From the NCBI GenBank assembly GCA_026394695.1, contig JAPKXT010000211.1:1-45171 (forward strand): 45,171 nt of DNA, written 5' to 3'. Each line of letters begins with the position of its first letter. The stretch's first letter is position 1. The position numbers were made by a program, and so were the translations under genes. Under the pieces are notes generated by a model. That model saw only the letters and a list, made by a program, of their open reading frames with translations. It had not been told where the DNA came from and searched no databases. This document shows positions 33,648 to 41,434 of this stretch, piece by piece. This DNA comes from Methanoregula sp. (GTDB lineage Archaea; Halobacteriota; Methanomicrobia; Methanomicrobiales; Methanospirillaceae).

Positions 33648-34886
33648 ATGGTGGAATCGCAGGAAATTGAGCTCGCAGGTCATATCATCGATTCGGGCAT
33701 CATGACGCAGCTCTTTGACAGGGTAATGGATATGGGAGGCAATTTCGAGATCCTTGTTTTTGATATCGGGAAAAAAAAGACTGATCCCAGTTATGCCCGT
33801 CTGCGTATCGCAGCATCTAACAAAGAGAATCTGCGATCCATTCTTTCTGAGCTCCACCGGCTTGGCGCACGACCACGGGAAGTAAAAGATGTCCACCTTG
33901 TACCCGCAGAAGGCAATCGTATCGTGCCGAAAGGTTTCTACACCACGTCCAATCATCCGACCCAGGTCAAATATGGCGATGAATGGATCGCGGTAGAACC
34001 GACCAAGATGGACTTTTTAATTGTTGTCGATATGAAAACCAAAACCGCACGGTGCACTTCCCTTGGCAGCATCAAAAAAGGAGATCTTGTGGTTGTCGGT
34101 GAACAGGGAGTCAATGTAAGCTACCCGGAACGTCCACGGGAGAGCAGCACATTTGAGTTTATGCACGGTACGGTCTCTCCCGAGCGGCCAAGTGAAACCC
34201 TGATTGCAAAGATCGCAAGCGAGATCCTTGACATAAGGAAAAAAGGCGGAAAGATTGCATTTGTCGGCGGTCCTGCGATCATCCATACCGGTGCGGATAA
34301 AGCGTTGGCAGAGATGATCCACAAAGGCTACATCGATGTCCTCTTTGCCGGTAATGCCCTTGCCACTCATGATATCGAGTTCAATCTCTATGGCACATCA
34401 CTGGGGATGGATATCTCAACCGGAAAGCCGGTAATGGGCGGGCATAAGCACCACCTCTATGCGATCAGCGAGATTATGCGTGCCGGTTCAATAAAAAATG
34501 CTGTCGATAAAGGGGTAATTACCGGCGGGATCATGTACGAGTGCGTGAAAAATAAAATACCCTTCGTACTCGCCGGTTCCATCCGCGATGATGGTCCGTT
34601 ACCTGATGTGATCACGGATGTAATGAAAGCTCAGGACGCAACGCGGGAGCATATTGAAGGATGCAGCATGGTGCTGATGATTGCAACTCTCCTTCATTCG
34701 ATTGCCGTTGGCAACTGCCTGCCCTCAAACGTAAAAACGGTGTGTGTGGATATCAACCCGACAGCACTTACCAAGCTCATGGACCGTGGCTCCACGCAGG
34801 CCATCGGTATTGTTTCTGACGCAGGAACTTTCCTCCCGTTGCTGGTAAAACAACTCGACATACAGAGCAGTTGTGCGAAAAAATAA
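33648..34886 (+). CDS. Archaeal ornithine cyclodeaminase, LOR/SDH family (TIGR00300-type)
   Basis: A 412-residue protein. Residues about 1-110 form an ACT-like/LOR domain (ELAGHIIDSGIMTQLFDRVM, then LGARPREVKDVHL), and the larger C-terminal part binds NAD (KIAFVGGPAIIHTGA, VLFAGNALATHDIE, GGHKHHLYAISE, VCVDINPTALTKL). The family is often annotated as 'TIGR00300' or LOR/SDH; a Methanococcus member has been reported to be an ornithine cyclodeaminase that makes proline from ornithine. The substrate here is inferred from that. Start ATG 33648; convergent with raSEA, with T-tracts between the two stops. Confidence 0.88.
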   Translation: MVESQEIELAGHIIDSGIMTQLFDRVMDMGGNFEILVFDIGKKKTDPSYARLRIAASNKENLRSILSELHRLGARPREVKDVHLVPAEGNRIVPKGFYTTSNHPTQVKYGDEWIAVEPTKMDFLIVVDMKTKTARCTSLGSIKKGDLVVVGEQGVNVSYPERPRESSTFEFMHGTVSPERPSETLIAKIASEILDIRKKGGKIAFVGGPAIIHTGADKALAEMIHKGYIDVLFAGNALATHDIEFNLYGTSLGMDISTGKPVMGGHKHHLYAISEIMRAGSIKNAVDKGVITGGIMYECVKNKIPFVLAGSIRDDGPLPDVITDVMKAQDATREHIEGCSMVLMIATLLHSIAVGNCLPSNVKTVCVDINPTALTKLMDRGSTQAIGIVSDAGTFLPLLVKQLDIQSSCAKK

Positions 34887-34896
34887 TTATTTCTCA

Positions 34897-34902
34897 TTTT
34901 TT
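34897..34902 (+). terminator. U-tract at convergent gene ends
   Basis: A six-T run ends the ornithine cyclodeaminase transcript. On the other strand the run of A at 34878-34883 is the matching U-tract for raSEA, so the gap of about 14 bases plus gene ends serves both. Confidence 0.4.
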
Positions 34903-35890
34903 ATTGAGTCAGGGGCATGCAGTACGATTTTTCTGAGGTTACGATATATTCCCATTCCTGCTTACAGTCGCAACTGATCTGGAGCAGGGCATCGATCAGA
35001 TCACGGTCCGCATTGAGCGAATAATCCTGGATGCCTTTCACGAGTTCGTAATCGCATTTTTTGCAGTTGTGTGGTCCCCGTTTCTGCCCGCCACCAAGCG
35101 GATCGCAGGTTATATGCACCGGAGAATCTGCAAGAATTGACAGGACGCTCCAGAGATAGGCCGGGCGGTACGCACCCCGTTTCCAGTAATACTCCAGTTC
35201 GGTATTGCGCTGGACGGTACAGGGGTTCATGGAGATCATATCTGCGTAAACTGCCGCATCCTGGATTGAAGTTTTCATATCGGCAACTGCCTCACCCTCT
35301 GTCAAAAAAAGCGGTTTTAAGAGAAGATAGGCTTTCACACCAGCTCCGGCAGAATGAGCTGTTCTGGCTGCGTTTGTAAAATCAGCGAACGTGAAACCTT
35401 TATTGATGCACTTTTCCCGGATATAGTCACTGCTCGTCTCAAGTCCCATCGCGCAATAGAGGGGTATCTTATAACTTCCGTCATCAAGGATATCCAGAAA
35501 CGACGAGATAACTTCTGCATCTACAAATTCAGGACGTGTTTCTGCAATCAGCAGTTTTCCTTTGAAGGTGGTGGCAATATCAGAGAGAAAACCGCGGGGT
35601 ATCTCACACGGGTCAAAAAAACTTCCGGAAGTGAAAATTTTCACCATGCTGTACGCTTCAGATGTATACTGATCTGTCACCCATGCCAGTTGCGCACGAA
35701 GGTGCTCAAGTATTGTTTCCTGGGATTGCTGACCAGAATACCGTTCATGACGGTAACTGCACATCCTGCATTTTGACCATGTGCATCCAGCACTTTTAAA
35801 AATGACCGTGAGGCACTCGAGCAATTCATTGCCATACCGTTCCTGCCCCCGCCAGCTCGCGAGAGGTTTTTCCCTGAGTTCAGAAATCAT
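34901..35890 (-). CDS. raSEA: Archaeosine biosynthesis radical SAM protein RaSEA
   Basis: About 329 residues. The radical SAM cluster is GCTWSKCRMCSY near residues 35-46, with cysteines spaced CX4CX2C. Later elements include FTSGSFFDPCEIP, LIAETRPEF, MGLETSSDYIREKCINKGF and a Cys-rich CKKCDYEL near the C-terminus. RaSEA works with the lysine-transferase ArcS to convert preQ0-modified G15 in archaeal tRNA into archaeosine; ArcS is not in this window. Start uncertain: ATG 35890 is preferred because a TATA box at 35908-35917 (CTATATATG on this strand) would begin transcription there; ATG 35896 and 35899 also fit. Confidence 0.9.
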   Translation of the reverse strand: MISELREKPLASWRGQERYGNELLECLTVIFKSAGCTWSKCRMCSYRHERYSGQQSQETILEHLRAQLAWVTDQYTSEAYSMVKIFTSGSFFDPCEIPRGFLSDIATTFKGKLLIAETRPEFVDAEVISSFLDILDDGSYKIPLYCAMGLETSSDYIREKCINKGFTFADFTNAARTAHSAGAGVKAYLLLKPLFLTEGEAVADMKTSIQDAAVYADMISMNPCTVQRNTELEYYWKRGAYRPAYLWSVLSILADSPVHITCDPLGGGQKRGPHNCKKCDYELVKGIQDYSLNADRDLIDALLQISCDCKQEWEYIVTSEKSYCMPLTQ

Positions 35891-35907
35891 TAACATCATA
35901 CTAGTTG

Positions 35908-35917
35908 AACATATATA
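35908..35917 (-). promoter_or_regulatory. TATA box between raSEA and surface-protein gene
   Basis: CTATATATG on the minus strand suits raSEA at leaderless distance. The divergent gene starts just two bases to the right, so the two promoters must overlap. Confidence 0.4.
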
Positions 35918-35918
35918 G

Positions 35919-36998
35919 ATGAAAAAGATCGTCCTGCTCGTGATGGGACTGCTCTTTCTGTCGGGATTTGCATCAGCATACCTGGTAAATATCGATGCTC
36001 CAGATTCACTTTCCGTTGGAAAACCTCTTATCGTTACCGGGACGACAACCTTTGGTATTGGTACGCCAATCGATGTCGTGCTCTATTATCAGCTGACAAC
36101 AACGACTGAAATTAAACGCAAGATCGTCTATGTTCAGTCTGACTATTCATTCCGTGCAGTCTTTGATACCACCGGTCTGAAAACCGGGATGTACAAGGTT
36201 GAAGTCCCGACAAATGATATGGGTGATTCCGTGAGCATGCGGGTTGTGAACCTGATTGATCGTTCCGATGATATTCAACTCACCTCTGCCACCACCCAGA
36301 ATTTTAACGGAAAGATCTCCATTGCAGGAGCGATCAAAGGGGATGAAAATTCCGGAGTCCAGGTTGAAGCTATCGGGCCGGATAATCTGATAATTTTCGG
36401 ACCCATTTATGTAAATACCAATTACCTGGGCAGTTTTGCAACGGAAATACCTGTTACTGAACCCGGCGATTACGAGGTGAGTTTCACCGATGCCCGGGGG
36501 TATGTTGGAAAACGGATTATCACCGTTACTGGACTGCAAAGCCTGACAAGTACACCGAGTCCGACTACCGTATCCATAGTATCCGCTCACACGAAAGCAT
36601 CCCGGGACAATCCTGCCTATTTTATCATAAAAACCGGTTTTGGACCTGTTACAATTCATACCTCGTCTTCTATTGACTGGATCATAGAATATGTCGATCA
36701 GAAAGGCACCATCCAGTTGGTGAATGAACAGGGTGAAAAATATCCGGAGCGGGTCACGTTACAGGGAAATGGCAAACTGATATACATCAAGGTTTACCCG
36801 ATAAAGTCCTCTCTGAACAACGAGGTTTTCGTATATGCAGAAAATGCCAACTCTATTGCAGTAAGCTCAACTATTCCGGCACCGTTTATCCCGTCTGCAC
36901 AACAAACACCGGTTGATACGCCAAAGTCTATGGTATTGCCATTACTCGGGATTGTTGCGGTAGGATTGGCGTTTTTGATAATGAGAAGAAACCGGTAA
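35919..36998 (+). CDS. Surface protein with signal peptide and C-terminal TM anchor
   Basis: A 359-residue exported protein. Signal peptide MKKIVLLVMGLLFLSGFASA; then repeated beta-sandwich-like segments (VNIDAPDSLSVGKPLIVTG; FNGKISIAGAIKGDENSGVQ) of the type seen in methanogen S-layer-associated proteins; a Ser/Thr/Pro linker (SLTSTPSPTTVS); a further domain; a second Pro-rich linker; and a C-terminal helix MVLPLLGIVAVGLAFLIM followed by RRNR. It should be anchored in the membrane with its bulk outside. No catalytic motif. The start has no ribosome site and may be leaderless. Confidence 0.75.
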   Translation: MKKIVLLVMGLLFLSGFASAYLVNIDAPDSLSVGKPLIVTGTTTFGIGTPIDVVLYYQLTTTTEIKRKIVYVQSDYSFRAVFDTTGLKTGMYKVEVPTNDMGDSVSMRVVNLIDRSDDIQLTSATTQNFNGKISIAGAIKGDENSGVQVEAIGPDNLIIFGPIYVNTNYLGSFATEIPVTEPGDYEVSFTDARGYVGKRIITVTGLQSLTSTPSPTTVSIVSAHTKASRDNPAYFIIKTGFGPVTIHTSSSIDWIIEYVDQKGTIQLVNEQGEKYPERVTLQGNGKLIYIKVYPIKSSLNNEVFVYAENANSIAVSSTIPAPFIPSAQQTPVDTPKSMVLPLLGIVAVGLAFLIMRRNR

Positions 36999-37051
36999 AA
37001 ATTGACAGTTAAAAATTATTTCCTGCCGGCCCTCCTTTTAATTAAGAAGCC

Positions 37052-37061
37052 TTTTTTAAAT
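37052..37061 (+). promoter_or_regulatory. TATA box for tRNA-Ser
   Basis: TTTTTTAAAT is centred about 29 bases before the tRNA 5' end, the normal distance for an archaeal stable-RNA promoter. Confidence 0.6.
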
Positions 37062-37085
37062 CGGACACCCAACATATGGAGCACT

Positions 37086-37170
37086 GCCGGGGTAGTCTAG
37101 TCCGGGAAGGCGGTAGCCTTGAAAGCTACTGGTGCCCTGCACCTCAAGAGTTCAAATCTCTTCCCCGGCG
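37086..37170 (+). tRNA. tRNA-Ser(UGA)
   Basis: The 85-base gene folds fully. The acceptor stem GCCGGGG (37086-37092) pairs with CCCCGGC (37163-37169), leaving discriminator G at 37170. The anticodon stem GTAGC/GCTAC encloses the loop CTTGAAA, anticodon TGA. A long variable arm, GGTG CCCT GCACC, is typical of class II serine tRNA. The T arm is AAGAG TTCAAAT CTCTT. The 3' CCA is not encoded and there is no intron. It reads UCA and, with wobble, other UCN codons. Confidence 0.95.
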
Positions 37171-37234
37171 TAGTTCCTGTTCTGTATTTTCCATCGGGAA
37201 AAAGGGTATTAAACTCCTACGACCGTGGCTTGTT

Positions 37235-37657
37235 TTATGAGAGTTTCCAGATCTTTGTAAAGAGAATCCCCATCAAAGGAAGCGAGATGATCTCCCATCT
37301 TACGGTACTGATAGAGAAAGCGACGGGCCAGGTCATTGATGTGATCATCACATACAGGCTGGGGATGGTCATGACAACGAGAAGCAAAGCCCCGAACATC
37401 AGCCCCTTTTGCAACGGTGTTCCTTTCAGGAAGCCTTTTACAACATCAAAGATAATTGCTGCCGCAAACGCTACGACAAATGGGTAAAAGAAGAATAGCA
37501 TCATAACCGGATCCTCTTCAGACCTCATACCCCCGTATTTACTTAAGTCCGAAGGAATGACCATGTTCACCATCCCGTTGATGACAACTATGAGGATAAG
37601 GATGAGGATGACGATTTCTGCAATAATTACGGAAACGGCAATATTTTTTACCTTCAT
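37235..37657 (-). CDS. Membrane protein with four TM helices, unknown function
   Basis: A 140-residue protein with four hydrophobic segments (about 8-32, 52-74, 84-106, 113-135). The first loop contains NMVIPSDLSKYGGMRSEEDP and the second FDVVKGFLKGTPLQKG. The start ATG 37657 gives a basic N-terminus (MKVKN), consistent with insertion with the N-terminus in the cytoplasm. No family recognised. Convergent with the tRNA-Ser gene, 64 bases apart, and divergent from the hyp operon. Confidence 0.65.
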   Translation of the reverse strand: MKVKNIAVSVIIAEIVILILILIVVINGMVNMVIPSDLSKYGGMRSEEDPVMMLFFFYPFVVAFAAAIIFDVVKGFLKGTPLQKGLMFGALLLVVMTIPSLYVMITSMTWPVAFSISTVRWEIISLPLMGILFTKIWKLS

Positions 37658-37823
37658 AGATTTTTATCGAAACTGGTGTTTAATTACTATTCGGATCGCA
37701 GTATATGAAAATGAAATCAGATGATGCCAAAAATAATTACGTGAACCTGATTTTAGCGTATTATCATTGTTTTTATGTGGTTGAACCTCCAACGTATGAG
37801 TTGGATATTCCAGAGGATCATTG

Positions 37824-38048
37824 ATGTGCGTTGCAGTTCCCGCTGAAGTGCTTGAAATAAAAGAGGGAAATATCGGGCTTGTGGACTATGGCGACCTGAA
37901 ACAGGAAGTCCGGCTCGATCTGGTAGATGTTAAGGTCGGCGAGTTCGTGCTTGTGCATGTGGGTTTTGCAATCCAGAGGCTCTCCCGTGAGGAGGGACTT
38001 GAGACACGGGAGATCTTTAAACAGGTATACGCTGCATTGGAGGGGTGA
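37824..38048 (+). CDS. hypC: Hydrogenase maturation chaperone HypC
   Basis: A 74-residue HypC beginning MCVAVPAEVLEI, where Cys2 is the residue that holds the Fe(CN)2CO unit during assembly of the [NiFe] centre. The central GLVDYGDLKQEVRLDLV and VGEFVLVHVGFAIQ are typical. It carries the iron ligand complex with HypD to the hydrogenase precursor. Start ATG 37824 (not TTG 37821) so that Cys is residue 2; AGAGGA lies upstream. The stop shares one base with hypA. Confidence 0.94.
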   Translation: MCVAVPAEVLEIKEGNIGLVDYGDLKQEVRLDLVDVKVGEFVLVHVGFAIQRLSREEGLETREIFKQVYAALEG

Positions 38049-38386
38049 TGCACGAGTACACCATTGCGTATGACCTGTACGTGACCACACGCAGGGCAGC
38101 AATTGAGAACAACGCGACAATGGTAAAAAAGGTTAGCGTTGATGTGGGGAAGATGGCGATGGTGAACCCGGAGCAGGTAGTGTTTCTTTTCGATACGATC
38201 AAGGAAGAAGATCCTCTTTTTAAAACAGCGGTACTCGAATGCCACGAACAAACCCCCCAGACACGGTGTTCGTGCGGGTACTCCGGAGATGAAATTTTTA
38301 TCTGCCCGAAATGCGGTGCACTTCCCGAGATGGTCAAAGGCAGGGAGATTGTGGTGACAAGCGTGGAGATTGAGGTGGCTGATTAA
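38048..38386 (+). CDS. hypA: Hydrogenase nickel insertion protein HypA
   Basis: A 112-residue HypA. The N-terminus MHEYTIAY provides the Ni-binding MHE motif. The zinc-site region has CSCGY and, twelve residues on, CPKCG; the first pair is CxC rather than the usual CxxC, so the geometry of this half-site may differ or the family variant in this lineage may be shorter. It delivers nickel to [NiFe] hydrogenases with HypB. The ATG overlaps the hypC stop by one base; hypE starts on the base after the hypA stop, so all three are one operon. Confidence 0.92.
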   Translation: MHEYTIAYDLYVTTRRAAIENNATMVKKVSVDVGKMAMVNPEQVVFLFDTIKEEDPLFKTAVLECHEQTPQTRCSCGYSGDEIFICPKCGALPEMVKGREIVVTSVEIEVAD

Positions 38387-39382
38387 ATGAAGGTCAACAT
38401 GATGCATGGAGCCGGTGGGGAAGTGATGGGCGAACTCTTACAGACACTCACCAGGTTCAGGAACAACAACGCTGGCGGGATTGGGCTGGAAGCAATGGAT
38501 GACGGTGCAGTGATACCGTTCAGCGGCTCAAACCTCGTTTTTACTACTGACTCCCACGTTGTCCGCCCTATCTTTTTTCCCGGTGGTGATATCGGCAGGA
38601 TCTCGGTATGCGGGACTATTAACGATCTTGCGATGATGGGCGGGCGGCCGATAGCTCTCTCATGCGGGATGATCATTGAAGAAGGATTTGAAATCGATGA
38701 TCTCGCAAAGATTGTAGCATCAATGGACGACGCACTCGGTGAGGCGGGCGCAAACCTTGTGACGGGTGACACAAAAGTGATGGAGAAGGGAGCGCTTGAT
38801 GGAATTGTGATCAATACTTCCGGTATCGGCATCGCAAGGAATATAGTGCGGGACAATGGTCTGGTGCCCGGCGATGTGATCATAGTATCAGGAACCCTTG
38901 GCGACCATGGCATAGCGATCATGGCACACCGGGAGGGATTCGATCTCGGCGATCAGATCAAGTCAGATGTTGCACCTCTCTGGGGAATGATTGAAAAGGT
39001 GCTCGAAGCCGGCACGATTCATGCGATGAAGGACCCGACCCGGGGCGGGTTTGCAAGCGCTATCAACGAGATGGCAAAGAAGAGCGGGGTATGTGTCCGG
39101 ATAGAAGAGGAAAAAATGCCCATCCGGAAAAGCGTCAGGAGCGCCGCTGGTATGCTGGGTATCGATCCGCTTGAGGTTGCAAATGAAGGAAAAGCCGTTA
39201 TGGGAGTTCCTCTTTCCAGCGTGGATTCCATCCTCAAAGCCCTTCACTCGCACAAGTACGGTAAGGATGCTGCAGTGGTCGGCAGGGTTACACAAGGGGC
39301 TCATGTTATCATGGAGACCGCCATCGGTGGCGAACGATTCATCGAACCGCCCATGGGCGACCCGGTGCCCCGGGTATGTTGA
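38387..39382 (+). CDS. hypE: Hydrogenase maturation protein HypE
   Basis: A 331-residue HypE of the PurM/SelD-like fold. It begins near MMHGAGGEVMGELLQ, has the nucleotide-binding TTDSHVVRPIFFPGGDIG and VTGDTKVMEKG segments, TRGGFASAINEMA, and ends DPVPRVC, the C-terminal cysteine that is carbamoylated and dehydrated to the thiocyanate used for CN ligands. Works with HypF, which is not here; hypB, hypD and hypF are probably elsewhere. Last gene of hypCAE; a hairpin and T-run lie about 50 bases downstream. Confidence 0.95.
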   Translation: MKVNMMHGAGGEVMGELLQTLTRFRNNNAGGIGLEAMDDGAVIPFSGSNLVFTTDSHVVRPIFFPGGDIGRISVCGTINDLAMMGGRPIALSCGMIIEEGFEIDDLAKIVASMDDALGEAGANLVTGDTKVMEKGALDGIVINTSGIGIARNIVRDNGLVPGDVIIVSGTLGDHGIAIMAHREGFDLGDQIKSDVAPLWGMIEKVLEAGTIHAMKDPTRGGFASAINEMAKKSGVCVRIEEEKMPIRKSVRSAAGMLGIDPLEVANEGKAVMGVPLSSVDSILKALHSHKYGKDAAVVGRVTQGAHVIMETAIGGERFIEPPMGDPVPRVC

Positions 39383-39410
39383 TCATGTCTCCCTGAAACG
39401 GGGATCTGAT

Positions 39411-39453
39411 ATTTTTTGTGACTGATTTTTTGTGACTGAGCAAGTTCAGTCAC
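39411..39453 (+). repeat. Tandem 14-base repeat ending in a perfect hairpin
   Basis: ATTTTTTGTGACTG occurs twice back to back (39411-39424, 39425-39438). The end of the second copy, GTGACTGA (39432-39439), pairs exactly with TCAGTCAC (39446-39453) across a six-base loop. It follows the hypE stop by 29 bases and is followed by a T-run, so it could act as terminator or transcript stabiliser for hypCAE. Confidence 0.65.
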
Positions 39454-39478
39454 CACAGTATTTTTGTGGGGTTGGTAA

Positions 39479-39628
39479 AAAAAAGCGTTTGCTGCCAGTT
39501 TAACACCAAATCATATCGTTCCAGGGGGCTTCGCCTTTGGCTTGCCCCCCGCCACTATGGTGCCCCCAATTGCAATAACCCCAGAACAGGTAATACTACA
39601 CAATATCGCAAGGTGCAGGTTTGGGTAA
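39479..39628 (+). pseudogene. Coding-like fragment without start, possible gene remnant
   Basis: The frame from 39479 to the TAA at 39626 reads through VPGGFAFGLPPATMVPP and IAITPEQVILHNIARCRFG, which looks like real protein sequence, yet no start with ribosome site is in reach except ATG 39557 (23 codons). A GC-rich hairpin, GGGGGC...GCCCCC at 39524-39549, lies inside. It may be the end of a decayed gene or a palindromic intergenic repeat whose translation happens to look regular. Confidence 0.25.
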
Positions 39629-39963
39629 AGGGAGGGGACAGGCACGGTCCCGTCATTTATTTGATGAAGAATTTTCATAATGATGTAAAAAAAATCTTGA
39701 TTATTGAACATCATTTAGTTCCACAATCACCCTCCTTTTTTACAACGCATTTTGGATATGCTTTTTTTGCCATTTTTAAGCCCGTAAATCCTTCTTAGAT
39801 CCGGGTGTTACAATAACATAGTACCCAAAAAAATACCTCTGCCGGTGAGAATCTATATGGATGCTGAAGGTCAGGGATGTTGTGCATTTCTCCTGAGATG
39901 ATCGGACAATTTCGCACAAGATTGTGGGGAAATTCCGTTTCCTGATACTTGTGCCGATAGATA

Positions 39964-41316
39964 TTATTTTTCCAGGAGAACAGGGTTTACCAAAACCGGA
40001 CGGTACATCCCTTTAGGTACATGGATTACAAACCGTGCCCCTTCACCGGGTGTTCCTGTCTCACTGATCGTAAGGTTGGTGATCGATAAGATCTCCCGGC
40101 TCAAAAAAAGACCAAAGCCGGTATTTTTGAAATACTCCCTCCTGAAGATCTTCTCTTTTGCAGTTTCTGGTATTCCCACGCCATCATCTTCTAAAATCAG
40201 GTTGATGCCATGAAGAGTTTCCTGGGAGTGCAGAGTGATTTTTGTCAGCCGTTCCCCATGACGGATTGAGTTTTCTATCAGGTTATAAAACACATGTTCA
40301 AACATGGGATCGGCATAGACCTCAATGGGGGGCAGATCAGCATATATCCGGACACCGTGAAGGTCAAGTGTTGCGAATGCACGGGATACGGTATCAGGTA
40401 TGTTATGCCAATTGGGGGTTTGATAACCGATATTCTGGTAATCACGGGTGAACAGGATCTGTTTCCTGATGGCATTTGCCGCCAGTTCTTCTTTTTCAAT
40501 ATACCTGAGGGTCTGAGGGTCTGTTATCTTCAGCCGGGTAAGGTCGAGATAACCAAGGAGCGCTGTCAGCTGGTTGAGTATATCGTGCCGGGTAACAGAG
40601 TTGAGCAGGTTGATTTTTTTATTTGCCTGAGACAGCGCCTCCGTTACCAGCTTATTGTCAGTAATATCGACAAGGGTACAGATAATGGAGGGTTCACTGG
40701 TCTCGACGGCAGAAACAAGTGCCCATCGTTCACTTCCATCCGCAGTCCGGAACCGGGCTTCAATATCCCCGGTTCTCTTTTGATTCTCAATACTCGCAAG
40801 AAAACGCCTCCGTTCATCAAAATCAGGGATGAGGTCAGGGAGAGTTTTTTCCCCGAGTTCTTTCTGTTCGTAGTGGAGAATTTCGGAAAATTTCTGGTTG
40901 GGATCCTTGATCCGTAAGGATTTTTTATCTAAAGTAAACGCACCAGCCTGGGAATTATGATACATCCCATAATTTTTATCTTCTTCCCTGCGGTAAACCT
41001 GGGAATAAATTGAGATGAGGACACCGATGGAGACGAAGACATAAAACCAGATAGTGGCCTGGGTATAGAGGCGGTTTGTTGGCATTCCTATGAGAAAGAC
41101 AAGAGCTAAATATAGCCAGCCTACAAGCACAGTCCCGTAGATGCTGACCTTCGGGCGCGCAAAGGCAATGAGGACAACAGGTATCAGGTAGAGATAAGGA
41201 AAAACATCAAAAATCCCATTGGTGAGACTCAGGTAGGTAATCCCCGCTGTGGCAAGGATGCTGACCACAATGCAAATATCATAGATTAATTGTTTTTTTG
41301 GGGAAATCGATTCCAT
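39964..41316 (-). CDS. Membrane PAS histidine kinase
   Basis: About 450 residues. The N-terminal 100 residues have four membrane helices (IYDICIVVSILATAGITYL; YLYLIPVVLIAF; GTVLVGWLYLALVFLIG; ATIWFYVFVSIGVLISI). A PAS domain follows (about 120-225, ending CTLVDITDNKL), then the phospho-acceptor helix VTRHDILNQL (His244) and an ATP-binding domain with intact N-box NLIENSIRHG, G1 EDDGVGIP and G2 TGFGLFLSREIL. It should sense a signal at or in the membrane. The transmitter is closely similar to those of the kinases at 7-10 kb. Start ATG 41316 (MESISPKKQ); a TTG at 41364 is in frame but less likely. Confidence 0.9.
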   Translation of the reverse strand: MESISPKKQLIYDICIVVSILATAGITYLSLTNGIFDVFPYLYLIPVVLIAFARPKVSIYGTVLVGWLYLALVFLIGMPTNRLYTQATIWFYVFVSIGVLISIYSQVYRREEDKNYGMYHNSQAGAFTLDKKSLRIKDPNQKFSEILHYEQKELGEKTLPDLIPDFDERRRFLASIENQKRTGDIEARFRTADGSERWALVSAVETSEPSIICTLVDITDNKLVTEALSQANKKINLLNSVTRHDILNQLTALLGYLDLTRLKITDPQTLRYIEKEELAANAIRKQILFTRDYQNIGYQTPNWHNIPDTVSRAFATLDLHGVRIYADLPPIEVYADPMFEHVFYNLIENSIRHGERLTKITLHSQETLHGINLILEDDGVGIPETAKEKIFRREYFKNTGFGLFLSREILSITNLTISETGTPGEGARFVIHVPKGMYRPVLVNPVLLEK

Positions 41317-41434
41317 AGAGTAACCTGAACTGCCGATGCATGCCGGACTTGATCCGGATATCAATTCAACAGATGTGATATAATCAGATAAATGTTAAGA
41401 ACCTGTTGTTAAACAGGTAATTCACCAATTTTTT

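Larger units (their letters stand above)
39383..39963. other. Repeat-rich intergenic region
   Basis: About 580 bases between hypE and the convergent sensor kinase gene. It holds a tandem 14-base repeat ending in a perfect hairpin (39411-39453), a GC-rich hairpin inside a short coding-like frame (39479-39628), and a further perfect 8-base inverted repeat AATGATGT/ACATCATT (39679-39715). No confident complete gene. The density of repeats is higher than in any other gap in this window. Confidence 0.5.

Noticed and set aside
36147..36659. A 170-codon minus-strand frame
   Set aside because: Antisense to the surface protein gene with signal peptide and anchor; product has no domain features.
39466..39798. 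A 110-codon plus-strand frame
   Set aside because: A different frame (39479-39628) reads more like protein, and this one crosses the hairpins with poor composition.
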